Assembly (NCBI GenBank): GCA_015068975.1
Contig: SVJM01000005.1
Location: forward strand, 1 to 64,000
Direction: 5' to 3'
Length of the DNA: 64,000 nt
Origin: Oscillospiraceae bacterium
Lineage (GTDB): Bacteria; Bacillota; Clostridia; UMGS1810
Within the stretch, counting starts at the first letter, position 1, and every line of letters begins with the position of its first letter. Made by a program: the position numbers and the translations under genes. The notes beneath the pieces were generated by a model. It saw nothing but the letters and a program-made list of their open reading frames with translations. It had not been told where the DNA came from and did not search any database. Below are positions 53,334-61,860 of the stretch, in pieces.

Positions 53334-53951
53334 TTATCTTATGTAGGGATTGTTTCTTTTTTCGTATCCTATAGTGGTTTTTTCACCGTGACCGGGATAG
53401 ACAGTTGTGTTGTCATCAAGGGTCATAAGCTTATTCAGTGACTGGGACATCTCCTTCATACTTCCACCGGGGAAGTCCACTCTTCCCATAGACAGATAAA
53501 AAAGTGTGTCACCTGAAAAGAGGATATCGTTTATCTTTATACACATACTTCCCTTTGTATGACCGGGAGTGTGGATAAATGTAAGCTCATCACTTGAGAA
53601 GGGGAGAGTATCATTGTCATTTACAAGGATATCAGCCCTGGACTCAGGCCCTGATGAGCCAAATGCATATGAAAGATTAAGATTATCATCAGATAATGCT
53701 GCATTTTCTTCACTGTATATTACAACAGGTGCATTGGTAAACTCCTTCACAGAATCCAGAGCACCGGTATGATCAAAATGTGCATGGGTGAGGATTATGT
53801 ATTTCACAATAAGATTTTCATTCTTTATTTTGTTTATTATTATATCGTTCTGATCTGCAGGGTCTATTATCACTGTTTCCAATGTATCCTCTGATATAAG
53901 GAAATAGCAGTTTGTCTGAAGATTGCCCAAAGGCAGTGTGTCAACTTTCAT
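53334..53951 (-). CDS. MBL-fold metallo-hydrolase (glyoxalase II-like)
   Basis: A 205-residue beta-lactamase-fold hydrolase. The dinuclear metal site is complete: THAHFDHTGAL (HxHxDH), the HTPGHTKGSM histidine, FSGDTLF aspartate and YPGHG histidine. Length and motifs match the small glyoxalase II-like group common in Clostridia upstream of hemZ and downstream of relA. It likely cleaves a thioester; the substrate is unknown. AAGGACTGATATTA precedes the ATG. Confidence 0.9.
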   Translation of the reverse strand: MKVDTLPLGNLQTNCYFLISEDTLETVIIDPADQNDIIINKIKNENLIVKYIILTHAHFDHTGALDSVKEFTNAPVVIYSEENAALSDDNLNLSYAFGSSGPESRADILVNDNDTLPFSSDELTFIHTPGHTKGSMCIKINDILFSGDTLFYLSMGRVDFPGGSMKEMSQSLNKLMTLDDNTTVYPGHGEKTTIGYEKRNNPYIR

Positions 53952-54025
53952 TAATATCAGTCCTTGTTTTTATTTTCTATAACATAGAGTATTAGTAATA
54001 GGAGATAGGAAAATGTTTCATGACG

Positions 54026-54271
54026 GACAAACAGAGCCATTGTAGGGACAGATGCCCTCATCTGTCCGTTAGTGATTGTTTTAGGGCGGGTCGATGAAGG
54101 CATCGACCCCTACACCGCAGGCGAATGTTTGTCACTAGTGAAAAGATACAGAAAAAGGAAAATATTGCATTGAAAATGTAATATTTTCAACCGAAAAACC
54201 AACCATATAAATACCATGGTAAACTTCTGATATTTTTATTCCATTTTATCTTTTCACGATCCGGAGTCTTT
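54026..54271 (+). repeat. Structured intergenic repeat, copy C (type copy)
   Basis: Stem 1: GACAAACA (54026-54033) with TGTTTGTC (54126-54133), continuing through a GA/GAA internal loop into GCC/GGC. Stem 2: GTGAAAAGATA (54138-54148) with TATCTTTTCAC (54247-54257), 11 bp perfect. An A/T-rich hairpin lies inside stem 2 and the tail is GATCCGGAGT then CTTT. The loop of stem 1 carries the nested insertion at 54041-54114. Orientation is antisense to the surrounding minus-strand genes. Confidence 0.8.
54041..54114. mobile_element. Nested 74-bp palindromic insertion in copy C
   Basis: TGTAGGG and CCCTACA form its ends. It contains two 9-bp perfect hairpins, GGACAGATG/CATCTGTCC (54046-54067) and GGGTCGATG/CATCGACCC (54088-54109). 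Copy D lacks it at the equivalent position. No coding capacity. This looks like a small REP/MITE-type insertion. Confidence 0.6.
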
Positions 54272-54306
54272 ATGATTAAATGAGATAGGAAAAAGGCTTT
54301 GGAAGG

Positions 54307-54493
54307 GACAAACAGAGCCAAAGTTGTATGTTTATACCACGAAGGCGAATGTTTGTCACTAGTGAAAAGATACAGAATGATGAAAATATTACATTTGTAA
54401 TGTAATGTTTTCAACCGAATAAATAGATGTATAACTATATAGAGAAATACTGATATGTGTTTTCCTTATCTTTTCACGTTCCGGAGTCTTTTT
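54307..54493 (+). repeat. Structured intergenic repeat, copy D
   Basis: Same plan as copy C without the nested insertion. Stem 1 GACAAACA (54307-54314) / TGTTTGTC (54350-54357); stem 2 GTGAAAAGATA (54362-54372) / TATCTTTTCAC (54467-54477); inner A/T hairpin; tail GTTCCGGAGT with T5. The stretch between stem 1 and stem 2 is identical to copy C, so the two copies duplicated recently, in tandem, within the rsh-MBL gap. Confidence 0.8.
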
Positions 54494-54504
54494 ACATCTC
54501 ATTT

Positions 54505-56691
54505 TTATTGAGTGCTTCTTACTACATCTATTACATCTCTGATTGCCTTTATCTTATTCATAATCTTATTCACCTGTTCAAGATCAGATATATCCATAGT
54601 CATATCTATAATGCTGACAGTACCCTTATTTCTTGCATTAAGTGAACGTATTGTAGTTTTCATATCTGCCATAACCTGTGCAATATCAAGCAAAAGCCCT
54701 GCTCTTTCGTTACATTCGATTTTGAGTGTAACTGTAAATACAGTATCCTTGGACTTAGCCCATGCCACTTCTATAAGACGTGACTTTTCTTCAGGATCTG
54801 TGTATGCAGTTGCAATATTCGGACAATCCTGTCTGTGCACAGATACACCTCTGCCTCTTGTGATATATCCTATGATACTGTCACCCGGTACAGGATTACA
54901 GCATCCTGCATATCTTATGAGGCAGTTGTTAAGACCTGATACGATAACACCACTTGATGATGTCTGAAGCTTTGCCTTTTGGGTATCGGCGGATGCAGGT
55001 GCAGTAGCAATCGGTATAACAGGCTCGCTTATTTCTGCAAGCTTCTTGGCTTCTTCCTTGATCTTTGCAGCAACCTTTGATACAGGAAGTCCGCCATATC
55101 CTACACTTGCATACAAATCATCTATTGTTCCGAAGCCATAGCGCTTAAACATTGCCTTGATAGCATCGCCCTTAAGGTGATCAGCAATATTTAAGTTGTT
55201 GTGCTTAAGCTCTCTTTCTACAGCTTCCTTTCCTGCGATAATATTTTCTTCTCGTTTTTCCTTCTTGAACCACTGGTTGATTTTGTTTTTTGCCACACTG
55301 GTTTTTACGATTTTTAGCCAGTCACGGCTGGGGCCATGCACAGATGATGAGGTGATAACTTCCATAATATCACCATTTTCCATCTGATAGTCAAGAGGTA
55401 CAATTTTGCCATTGGCTCTTGCACCCTGCATTTTGTAGCCGATTGCAGAGTGGATAGTGAATGCGAAGTCAATAGGAGTAGCTCCTGCAGGGAAGCTTAT
55501 TACATCTCCCTTAGGTGTAAATACAAATACCTGATCGGTAAACAAATCAATCTTAATAGCTTTTATGAATTCTTCTTCATCGTCTGTATTTGATTGAATT
55601 TCAATAAGCTGTCTTATCCATGAAAGCTTGGATTCTATACTGTCATCATTTGCCTGTATGCCCTTGTATTTCCAGTGGGCTGCGATACCATTTTCTGCGA
55701 TATCGTGCATTTCCTGGGTTCTTATCTGGATTTCAAAAGGCTTACCCTGAGGACCAATGACAGTTGTATGCAGTGACTGATACATATTTGGCTTTGGCAT
55801 TGCAATATAGTCCTTAAATCTTCCCGGCATAGGAGTATAAAGCTCATGTGCAAGACCGAGAGCTGTATAGCAGTCGCTTAAGTTGTCTGTGATTATTCTT
55901 ACTGCGAAAAGATCGTATATCTGATCCAGAGTTTTGTTCTGAGTGTACATTTTACGATAAATACTGTAAAGATGCTTAGGTCTGCCATCTATACGGCATT
56001 TTATCCCCATTTCTTCCAGCTTGTTCTTCAGCTCAGATTTAACCTCTACAATGAAGGCTTCTCTCTCGTGCCTTTTCTGGTTGATACCATCTACGATTTC
56101 GTGGTATGCTACAGGATCAATATACTTAAGACTCATGTCCTCAAGCTCCCATTTGATCTTGTACATACCAAGTCTGTGAGCAATAGGGGAGTATATGTTG
56201 AGAGTTTCTCTTGCGATTTCCCTCTGCTTTTCTTCTCTCATACTGATAAGGGTTGAGAGATTGTGAAGTCTGTCTGCAAACTTGATCATAATCACGCGTA
56301 TATCCTTGGTCATAGCAAGGAACATCTTACGCATATTTTCCATATGTCTTTCTTCCTGAGATGTGAATGAAAGCTTATCAAGTTTTGTGAGACCGTCTAC
56401 TAATTCTGCCACATTTTCTCCGAAAAGATTTTTTACATCCTCCAGAGTGTATTGTGTATCTTCAACAACATCATGCAAAAGGGCAGCACATATTGACTCT
56501 GAATCAAGCTTCAGTTCCGCAACAGTCTGTGCAACCTCAATAGGATGCATAATATATGGATATCCTGAAATTCTTTTCTGATCCTTGTGCGCACCACTGG
56601 CAAACTCATACGCTTTGGTGATGAGCTCCAGATTTGCATTTGGATTATTCTTTTTGATTGTTTCCATAAGTTGATTGAATTTACGAATCAT
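54505..56691 (-). CDS. RelA/SpoT homolog (Rsh), (p)ppGpp synthetase/hydrolase
   Basis: A bifunctional 728-residue stringent-response enzyme. The N-terminal HD hydrolase has LLHDVVEDT near residue 70; the synthetase domain has GRPKHLYSIYRKM near 240 and YQSLHTTV; then a TGS domain (about 390-450, VFVFTPKGDVISFPAGATPIDF), a zinc-finger-like CCNPVPGD motif and a C-terminal ACT domain. The intact HD motif indicates both synthesis and hydrolysis of (p)ppGpp. ATG 56691 is preferred to the one two codons upstream, which is too close to AGGAGA. It follows recJ by 32 bases. Confidence 0.95.
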   Translation of the reverse strand: MIRKFNQLMETIKKNNPNANLELITKAYEFASGAHKDQKRISGYPYIMHPIEVAQTVAELKLDSESICAALLHDVVEDTQYTLEDVKNLFGENVAELVDGLTKLDKLSFTSQEERHMENMRKMFLAMTKDIRVIMIKFADRLHNLSTLISMREEKQREIARETLNIYSPIAHRLGMYKIKWELEDMSLKYIDPVAYHEIVDGINQKRHEREAFIVEVKSELKNKLEEMGIKCRIDGRPKHLYSIYRKMYTQNKTLDQIYDLFAVRIITDNLSDCYTALGLAHELYTPMPGRFKDYIAMPKPNMYQSLHTTVIGPQGKPFEIQIRTQEMHDIAENGIAAHWKYKGIQANDDSIESKLSWIRQLIEIQSNTDDEEEFIKAIKIDLFTDQVFVFTPKGDVISFPAGATPIDFAFTIHSAIGYKMQGARANGKIVPLDYQMENGDIMEVITSSSVHGPSRDWLKIVKTSVAKNKINQWFKKEKREENIIAGKEAVERELKHNNLNIADHLKGDAIKAMFKRYGFGTIDDLYASVGYGGLPVSKVAAKIKEEAKKLAEISEPVIPIATAPASADTQKAKLQTSSSGVIVSGLNNCLIRYAGCCNPVPGDSIIGYITRGRGVSVHRQDCPNIATAYTDPEEKSRLIEVAWAKSKDTVFTVTLKIECNERAGLLLDIAQVMADMKTTIRSLNARNKGTVSIIDMTMDISDLEQVNKIMNKIKAIRDVIDVVRSTQ

Positions 56692-56723
56692 AGACATTCT
56701 CCTTTATATAAGAATTCGATGTG

Positions 56724-58727
56724 TCATATGGACCTGTTTTTGAATGAATAGTCGTTGTATGTGTGGGATTTCTCAAGATTGGTCTGCTTAAAAAATCCAT
56801 TCAATTCCTGTATCTTTAGGCTTTCTTCGTCCTGGTGGTAGTCAATCATACCAAGCTCTTTTAAGATATCCAGACAAACAGTCACTTTTATAATACCGTG
56901 ATGAATACGGCAAGTGTTGTATACCGTTTCTTCAAACTGCTCGTTGGTGCTATCAATTGTGCCGTTTGTGACAAAGTTTTTAACTGCTCTGTATATGTTT
57001 CCCACATCATCTCTTGTGACAAAGCGATTAAAAGAAGGGCGGATATCCTTGATGATAAACTGGGACATAGTACGGGAATTGTAGGTGTTTTCAGAAAGAA
57101 TCCCTGCCACGTCCACTATATTTCCTTCTTTGTATCTTTTCATTATCTTCTGCATACCAAATGCAGGCATAATGGTGGTATTTCCTGATTTGTCTGATAA
57201 TGTAATAAATGAGTGTGAGCTGTCCTTAAGATGCTTTAAGGATGTGATGGTAAGCTCCTTTATGCAAAACATAGGAGATCTGTTGCCCATTCCGCAAGGC
57301 TCAAGGACCTTTAACTGACGCAACGTGTCGAGGGATATGTCCTTAAGAGTGATTGTATCGTCAAGATATATTGTTGGAGTGGCAATCTCTTCTGTAATTA
57401 TAGAGCCGGCATATTTGTTAATAGCTTCTTTGAATTCAGCAATTTTGGAATTATCTATTGTAAGTCCTGCTGCAAGCTCATGGCCACCGTATTTCACAAG
57501 ATAGTCCTTGTGAAAGTCCAGTGCATCAAACAGATTAAAGCCCTTGATGCTTCTTCCGGATGCTTTGGCAGTGGTATCATCTATACTCATCACAATTGAT
57601 GGTTTGTAAAATGTATCTGTAAGTCGCGAAGATACGATACCGATTACACCATGATGCCAACCCGGGTTTGCTACGATAATCACATTGTCCTTATAAGACT
57701 GGTTTTCATTTATAATATCAAGAGCTTCATTAAATATCTGTAGCTCTGTGGCTTTTCTTTTTTCGTTTTCTGCTTCCAGGACACGGGCGATTTCCATACC
57801 GGCTTCTTTTGTGTCACAGTCAAGAAGAGACACAGAGATAGACGCAGATGCGATTCTGCCTGCAGCATTGAGCCTTGGACCGATTGCATATCCTATATTG
57901 GAAGCATTTACTTTGTTTATATCGATTTTTGATACTTCAAAAAGTGCTTTTAGTCCGGGATTATCTGTAGATTTCAATAGCTCCAGACCTTTTTGAGCGA
58001 TGTATCTGTTTTCTCCTGTAAGCTCTACCAGATCTGCAATTGTTCCTATTGCAGCGAAAGGAAGATATCTTTTTAGGATGTTGTCTTTGCTGTTGCTCAG
58101 TGCACATATAAGCTTAAATGCCACTCCTGCGCCTGCGAGATGAACAAAGGGGTATCCGGACGGTATCTTTGGATTGATCACTGCGATACAATCAGGTGTT
58201 CCGTCTCCCTGGAGAGAGTGATGGTCTGTTATGATCAGGTCGATTCCAAGTTCTTTGCAAAGTATGGCTTCCTTTATTGCAGATATACCAAGATCCACTG
58301 TCACTATAAGCTCTGTACCTTTGTCCCTAAGTGAAGTAACAGCACTTTCTGACAGACCATATCCCGAGTCCATTCTGTCAGGGATGAAATAGTCTGTATT
58401 GGCACCGGATTTTTTCAGGTAGTCATAGAGCATATAGGTACTGGTAATGCCGTCCACATCATAGTCGCCATATACAGTTATTTTTTGATTTTTTTCAATT
58501 GCAGTTCTGATTCTGTCTACTGCCTTTTGCATATCATTGAGCAAGAAGGGATCGTTTTGTGCAGAAGAATCAGTTTCGAGATAAAGCTCATAGTCCTTAT
58601 TGCATCTGTTGAGTACGGTTTTTGCAACAGATGGAGCCAATCCGTATTTTTCAGATACTTTTTTGATAAGTGCTTCATCTCCGGGGTATTCCACCCAATT
58701 TTTTCTTCTTATAAATTTGTTTTTCAT
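56724..58727 (-). CDS. recJ: Single-stranded-DNA exonuclease RecJ
   Basis: A 667-residue 5'-3' ssDNA exonuclease of the DHH superfamily. The GDYDVDG motif (near residue 90), DHH motif (ITDHH, near 165) and GGHELAAG DHHA1 motif (near 415) are intact, with an OB domain behind. The family is usually about 570 residues; the extra C-terminal part here (about 570-667) is a helical domain found in many Clostridia RecJ. It is the first gene of recJ-rsh-MBL-hemZ. Confidence 0.93.
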   Translation of the reverse strand: MKNKFIRRKNWVEYPGDEALIKKVSEKYGLAPSVAKTVLNRCNKDYELYLETDSSAQNDPFLLNDMQKAVDRIRTAIEKNQKITVYGDYDVDGITSTYMLYDYLKKSGANTDYFIPDRMDSGYGLSESAVTSLRDKGTELIVTVDLGISAIKEAILCKELGIDLIITDHHSLQGDGTPDCIAVINPKIPSGYPFVHLAGAGVAFKLICALSNSKDNILKRYLPFAAIGTIADLVELTGENRYIAQKGLELLKSTDNPGLKALFEVSKIDINKVNASNIGYAIGPRLNAAGRIASASISVSLLDCDTKEAGMEIARVLEAENEKRKATELQIFNEALDIINENQSYKDNVIIVANPGWHHGVIGIVSSRLTDTFYKPSIVMSIDDTTAKASGRSIKGFNLFDALDFHKDYLVKYGGHELAAGLTIDNSKIAEFKEAINKYAGSIITEEIATPTIYLDDTITLKDISLDTLRQLKVLEPCGMGNRSPMFCIKELTITSLKHLKDSSHSFITLSDKSGNTTIMPAFGMQKIMKRYKEGNIVDVAGILSENTYNSRTMSQFIIKDIRPSFNRFVTRDDVGNIYRAVKNFVTNGTIDSTNEQFEETVYNTCRIHHGIIKVTVCLDILKELGMIDYHQDEESLKIQELNGFFKQTNLEKSHTYNDYSFKNRSI

Positions 58728-58896
58728 TTCATTATTTCTCTATTCAAAAAGTTATATTAATACAATATTATATCATTTTATCAGATACTATTCAAGAGAA
58801 ATGTTTGCTTATTTATAATATTTTTTTATAAATTCACAAAATATCTGTTCAAATTAAAAAAAATATAGTATAATGCAATTTATAGGAGGGATTTTG

Positions 58897-59538
58897 GTGA
58901 GAAGAAGTGAAAAGGTTTTAAAGATAAAAGAAATATTTGATATAGAATATTATGATGCCAAGTGTTCACTGGATTTCGATACACCACATCAGCTTCTTGT
59001 AGCGGTTCAGTTGTCGGCACAGTGTACAGACAAAAGAGTAAACATCGTGACAAAGGATTTGTTCAGAAAGTATACATCGGTATATGACTTTGCAAATGCC
59101 GATATAGAAGAACTTAAGGAAGATATCCGTCCTTGCGGATTTTACAAAAACAAAGCAAAAAACATCATTGCATCTTCTAAGGATATAGTGGAGAAGTTTA
59201 ACGGTGAGCTTCCTCAGACTATGGAAGAAATGCTTTCTCTTGCAGGTGTAGGGAGAAAGACAGCAAACCTTGTGCTTGGAGATTTGTTTGGTGTGCCGGG
59301 ACTTGTGATAGACACCCACGCAATAAGACTTACAAACCGCTTTGGACTTACAAAATACAAGGACCCTTACAGGATAGAAATGGATCTTAATAAGATTGTT
59401 CCTGATGATTACAAGATGAGATTTTGTCATCAATTGGTATATCATGGGAGAAGGTACTGTATGGCAAGAAATCCAAACTGTGAAGAGTGTCCTGCAAAAG
59501 CACTTTGTAAGTATTATGAAACTAAAAGAAAGGATTGA
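58897..59538 (+). CDS. nth: Endonuclease III
   Basis: A 213-residue bifunctional DNA glycosylase/AP lyase for oxidised pyrimidines. The HhH motif LAGVGRKTANLV carries the catalytic lysine, and the conserved aspartate is in VIDTHAIR. The C-terminal iron-sulfur loop follows C-x6-C-x2-C-x5-C (CMARNPNCEECPAKALC). The probable start is GTG 58897, six bases after AGGAGGG; ATG 58873 lies ahead of the ribosome binding site. A two-component system follows five bases on. Confidence 0.94.
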   Translation: MRRSEKVLKIKEIFDIEYYDAKCSLDFDTPHQLLVAVQLSAQCTDKRVNIVTKDLFRKYTSVYDFANADIEELKEDIRPCGFYKNKAKNIIASSKDIVEKFNGELPQTMEEMLSLAGVGRKTANLVLGDLFGVPGLVIDTHAIRLTNRFGLTKYKDPYRIEMDLNKIVPDDYKMRFCHQLVYHGRRYCMARNPNCEECPAKALCKYYETKRKD

Positions 59539-59542
59539 TATT

Positions 59543-60256
59543 ATGACCTTAGAAAACAGAATTCTTATAGTAGACGATGACAAGAACATATGTGAGCTTG
59601 TAAGACTCTATCTGGAAAAGGAAGGCTATGTGACAGATATTGCATATGACGGAAGAACTGCTCTGGATAAATTCAGTGAAAATCCACCTATGGCAGTGGT
59701 ACTTGATATAATGCTTCCTGTGATAGACGGCATAGAAGTGCTCAAAGAAATAAGAAGGATGGGAAATATCCCTGTAATAATGCTTACTGCCAAAGGGGAA
59801 ACCTTTGACAAGGTCCTTGGACTTGAGCTTGGAGCAGATGACTATATTGTCAAGCCCTTTGAACCAAAGGAGCTTGTAGCCAGAGTGAAGGCTGTAATGA
59901 GAAGATATGAAGTGAAAACTTCTAACAAAAAAGAAGTTGTGTTTCCAAACCTGAGTGTAAACCTGAATACTTATGAACTGAAGGTAGGCGGAGAAAATAT
60001 TGATATACCGCCTAAGGAACTGGAGCTTTTGTATTTCTTATCATCAAACCCAAACAAAGTCTTTACCCGTGATCAGCTTCTTGATCAGGTGTGGGGGTAT
60101 GATTTTTATGGTGATTCGAGAACAGTGGATGTGCATATAAACAGACTCAGAGAAAAGCTCTCAGGATTTGAAGATATATGGCAGGTAAAGACTGTCTGGA
60201 GAGTAGGATACAAATTTGAGGTGAATCCAAAATGGACAAACGCAAAAGCATTTTAA
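59543..60256 (+). CDS. OmpR/PhoB-family response regulator
   Basis: A 237-residue regulator with an N-terminal receiver (phosphoacceptor Asp in VVLDIMLP near residue 52, Lys in IVKPFEP near residue 102) and a C-terminal winged-helix DNA-binding domain with SRTVDVHINRLREKL. ATG 59543 is chosen because AAAGGA lies nine bases ahead; the longer frame reaches into nth. It overlaps the kinase gene by 25 bases. With HtrA downstream, an envelope-stress role is likely, by inference. Confidence 0.93.
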   Translation: MTLENRILIVDDDKNICELVRLYLEKEGYVTDIAYDGRTALDKFSENPPMAVVLDIMLPVIDGIEVLKEIRRMGNIPVIMLTAKGETFDKVLGLELGADDYIVKPFEPKELVARVKAVMRRYEVKTSNKKEVVFPNLSVNLNTYELKVGGENIDIPPKELELLYFLSSNPNKVFTRDQLLDQVWGYDFYGDSRTVDVHINRLREKLSGFEDIWQVKTVWRVGYKFEVNPKWTNAKAF

Positions 60257-61689
60257 AAAGCCTTCTTATAGGTGGCTTTGCAGTGGTAATATTCAGCTTT
60301 GTCATTGTGGCAATATGCTTCTTTTCCATATCAGGAGGCAACTTCGAAAGGCAAAAAAAAGTTGCACTTGCAGACAAAAAGCAAATGCTTGAGAATAATG
60401 CGGATAAGGTATCACAGTATTTCGATGATTTCTTTATCGGTGTAGGTTCTCCTGCAGAGAGAGAATACAGATTGATGATGGGAAGAACTACCCTTGATAT
60501 TATAAGTGAAGCTACCAACTCCACAATTATTGTATTTGATGCAGAGAAGGATATTGTGGCTGCCAGTGGCAAGGAATCACAGAGCTTCAATCACGGCTCA
60601 GTCAGCGGTAAATATGTGAACGATATCCTTGGCGGAAAAAATGTCTCCGATTCAGATGTGGTGAAGGATCTGGGAGATGAAAATGTACTTACCATAGGAA
60701 GACCTATTGAATATAACGGATTTATTTATGGAGGAGTAATAATCAGCTCGCCTACAGTAGAGATAGTGAATAGCTTTAAGGAGATTATCCCTGATATGGC
60801 TGTCGCTATGCTGGTAGTGCTTCTTATAGCATTTCTTCTGTTTTACTTTATATCCAAAAGGATTACCAATCCTATAAAGGAGATCAACAATGCGGTTACT
60901 CAGTTTTCCAAAGGTAAGTTTGAAAAAAGGGTGGAGTGCAGTGTAGAAAATGAGCTTGGTTCCCTTTCTGACAATATAAACCAAATGGCAGACAGTATAG
61001 AAAATCTGGAGAAGATGCGCTCTACCTTTGTATCGGATGTATCTCATGAGTTAAGGACACCTATGACTTCTATTACCGGATTTGTGGAGGGGATTCTGGA
61101 TGGTACTATCCCTAAGGAAAAGGAAGAAGAGTATCTTAATGTGGTTTTGACTGAATCAAAAAGACTGTCAAGACTTGTGGCAGACCTTCTGAATATTTCC
61201 AGACTTGACGGCGGATACTATAAGGTGAACAAAAGTGAGTTTGACATAAATGAGCTTGTAAGAATAGTGCTTATTAAGTTTGAAAATGAAATTACGCAAA
61301 AGGATATAAACCTTAGTCTTGAGCTTGAAAACGACAAACAAAATGTAATGGCAGACAGTGACGGTATAAATCAGGTGATTACAAACATTATGCACAATGC
61401 CATCAAATTTACACCTGAAGGCGGAGATATTTGGGTAAAAATATCAAAGCGAAATCAAAAAGCATATGTAGAAATCAGAAATTCCGGTGAGGGGATCAAA
61501 AAAGAAAACCTTCCATTTATATGGGACAGATTTTTTAAGGCTGATACATCGAGGGGAGACAATCCCAATGGTGTAGGGCTTGGACTTTTCATTGTACACA
61601 GTATCATTTCTCAGCACGGAGAGCAGATCAAAGCGGAAAGTGTGGAAGGGGAATATGCGAAATTTACCTTCACACTGGATGTTGTGTGA
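60232..61689 (+). CDS. Sensor histidine kinase
   Basis: A 485-residue membrane kinase. TM1 at about 10-32, an extracytoplasmic sensor region (about 35-180), TM2 at about 183-208 (MAVAMLVVLLIAFLLFYF), a HAMP domain, a HisKA domain with the phosphoacceptor in SDVSHELRTPMTS near residue 275, and a HATPase domain with NIMHNAIKFTPEGG (N box) and GVGLGLFIVHS (G2 box). It is the cognate partner of the overlapping response regulator. Signal unknown. Confidence 0.93.
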   Translation: MDKRKSILKSLLIGGFAVVIFSFVIVAICFFSISGGNFERQKKVALADKKQMLENNADKVSQYFDDFFIGVGSPAEREYRLMMGRTTLDIISEATNSTIIVFDAEKDIVAASGKESQSFNHGSVSGKYVNDILGGKNVSDSDVVKDLGDENVLTIGRPIEYNGFIYGGVIISSPTVEIVNSFKEIIPDMAVAMLVVLLIAFLLFYFISKRITNPIKEINNAVTQFSKGKFEKRVECSVENELGSLSDNINQMADSIENLEKMRSTFVSDVSHELRTPMTSITGFVEGILDGTIPKEKEEEYLNVVLTESKRLSRLVADLLNISRLDGGYYKVNKSEFDINELVRIVLIKFENEITQKDINLSLELENDKQNVMADSDGINQVITNIMHNAIKFTPEGGDIWVKISKRNQKAYVEIRNSGEGIKKENLPFIWDRFFKADTSRGDNPNGVGLGLFIVHSIISQHGEQIKAESVEGEYAKFTFTLDVV

Positions 61690-61790
61690 TGAATGTGTGA
61701 CAGAAAGCGGATAAAATCGGGAAAATATGAGAATATGTGCTTAATTGGTGCAATTGTTTACAATTTGTTTATATATTTTTAAAAATTATT

Positions 61791-61820
61791 CAGTATCATT
61801 AAGTTGAAGCTAAATGATAC
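61791..61820. repeat. TIR-like palindrome upstream of htrA
   Basis: CAGTATCATTAAGTTGAAG (61791-61809) differs from the inverted repeat of the insertion at 280-422 by one substitution and one inserted base, and forms a GTATCATT/AATGATAC hairpin. TAGTATCATTAA recurs just after the htrA stop (63240). It may be a remnant of the same element family, or coincidence. Confidence 0.35.
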
Positions 61821-61860
61821 TATCTTAAAACAAAATTTATATTGCATTGGAGGTATTATT

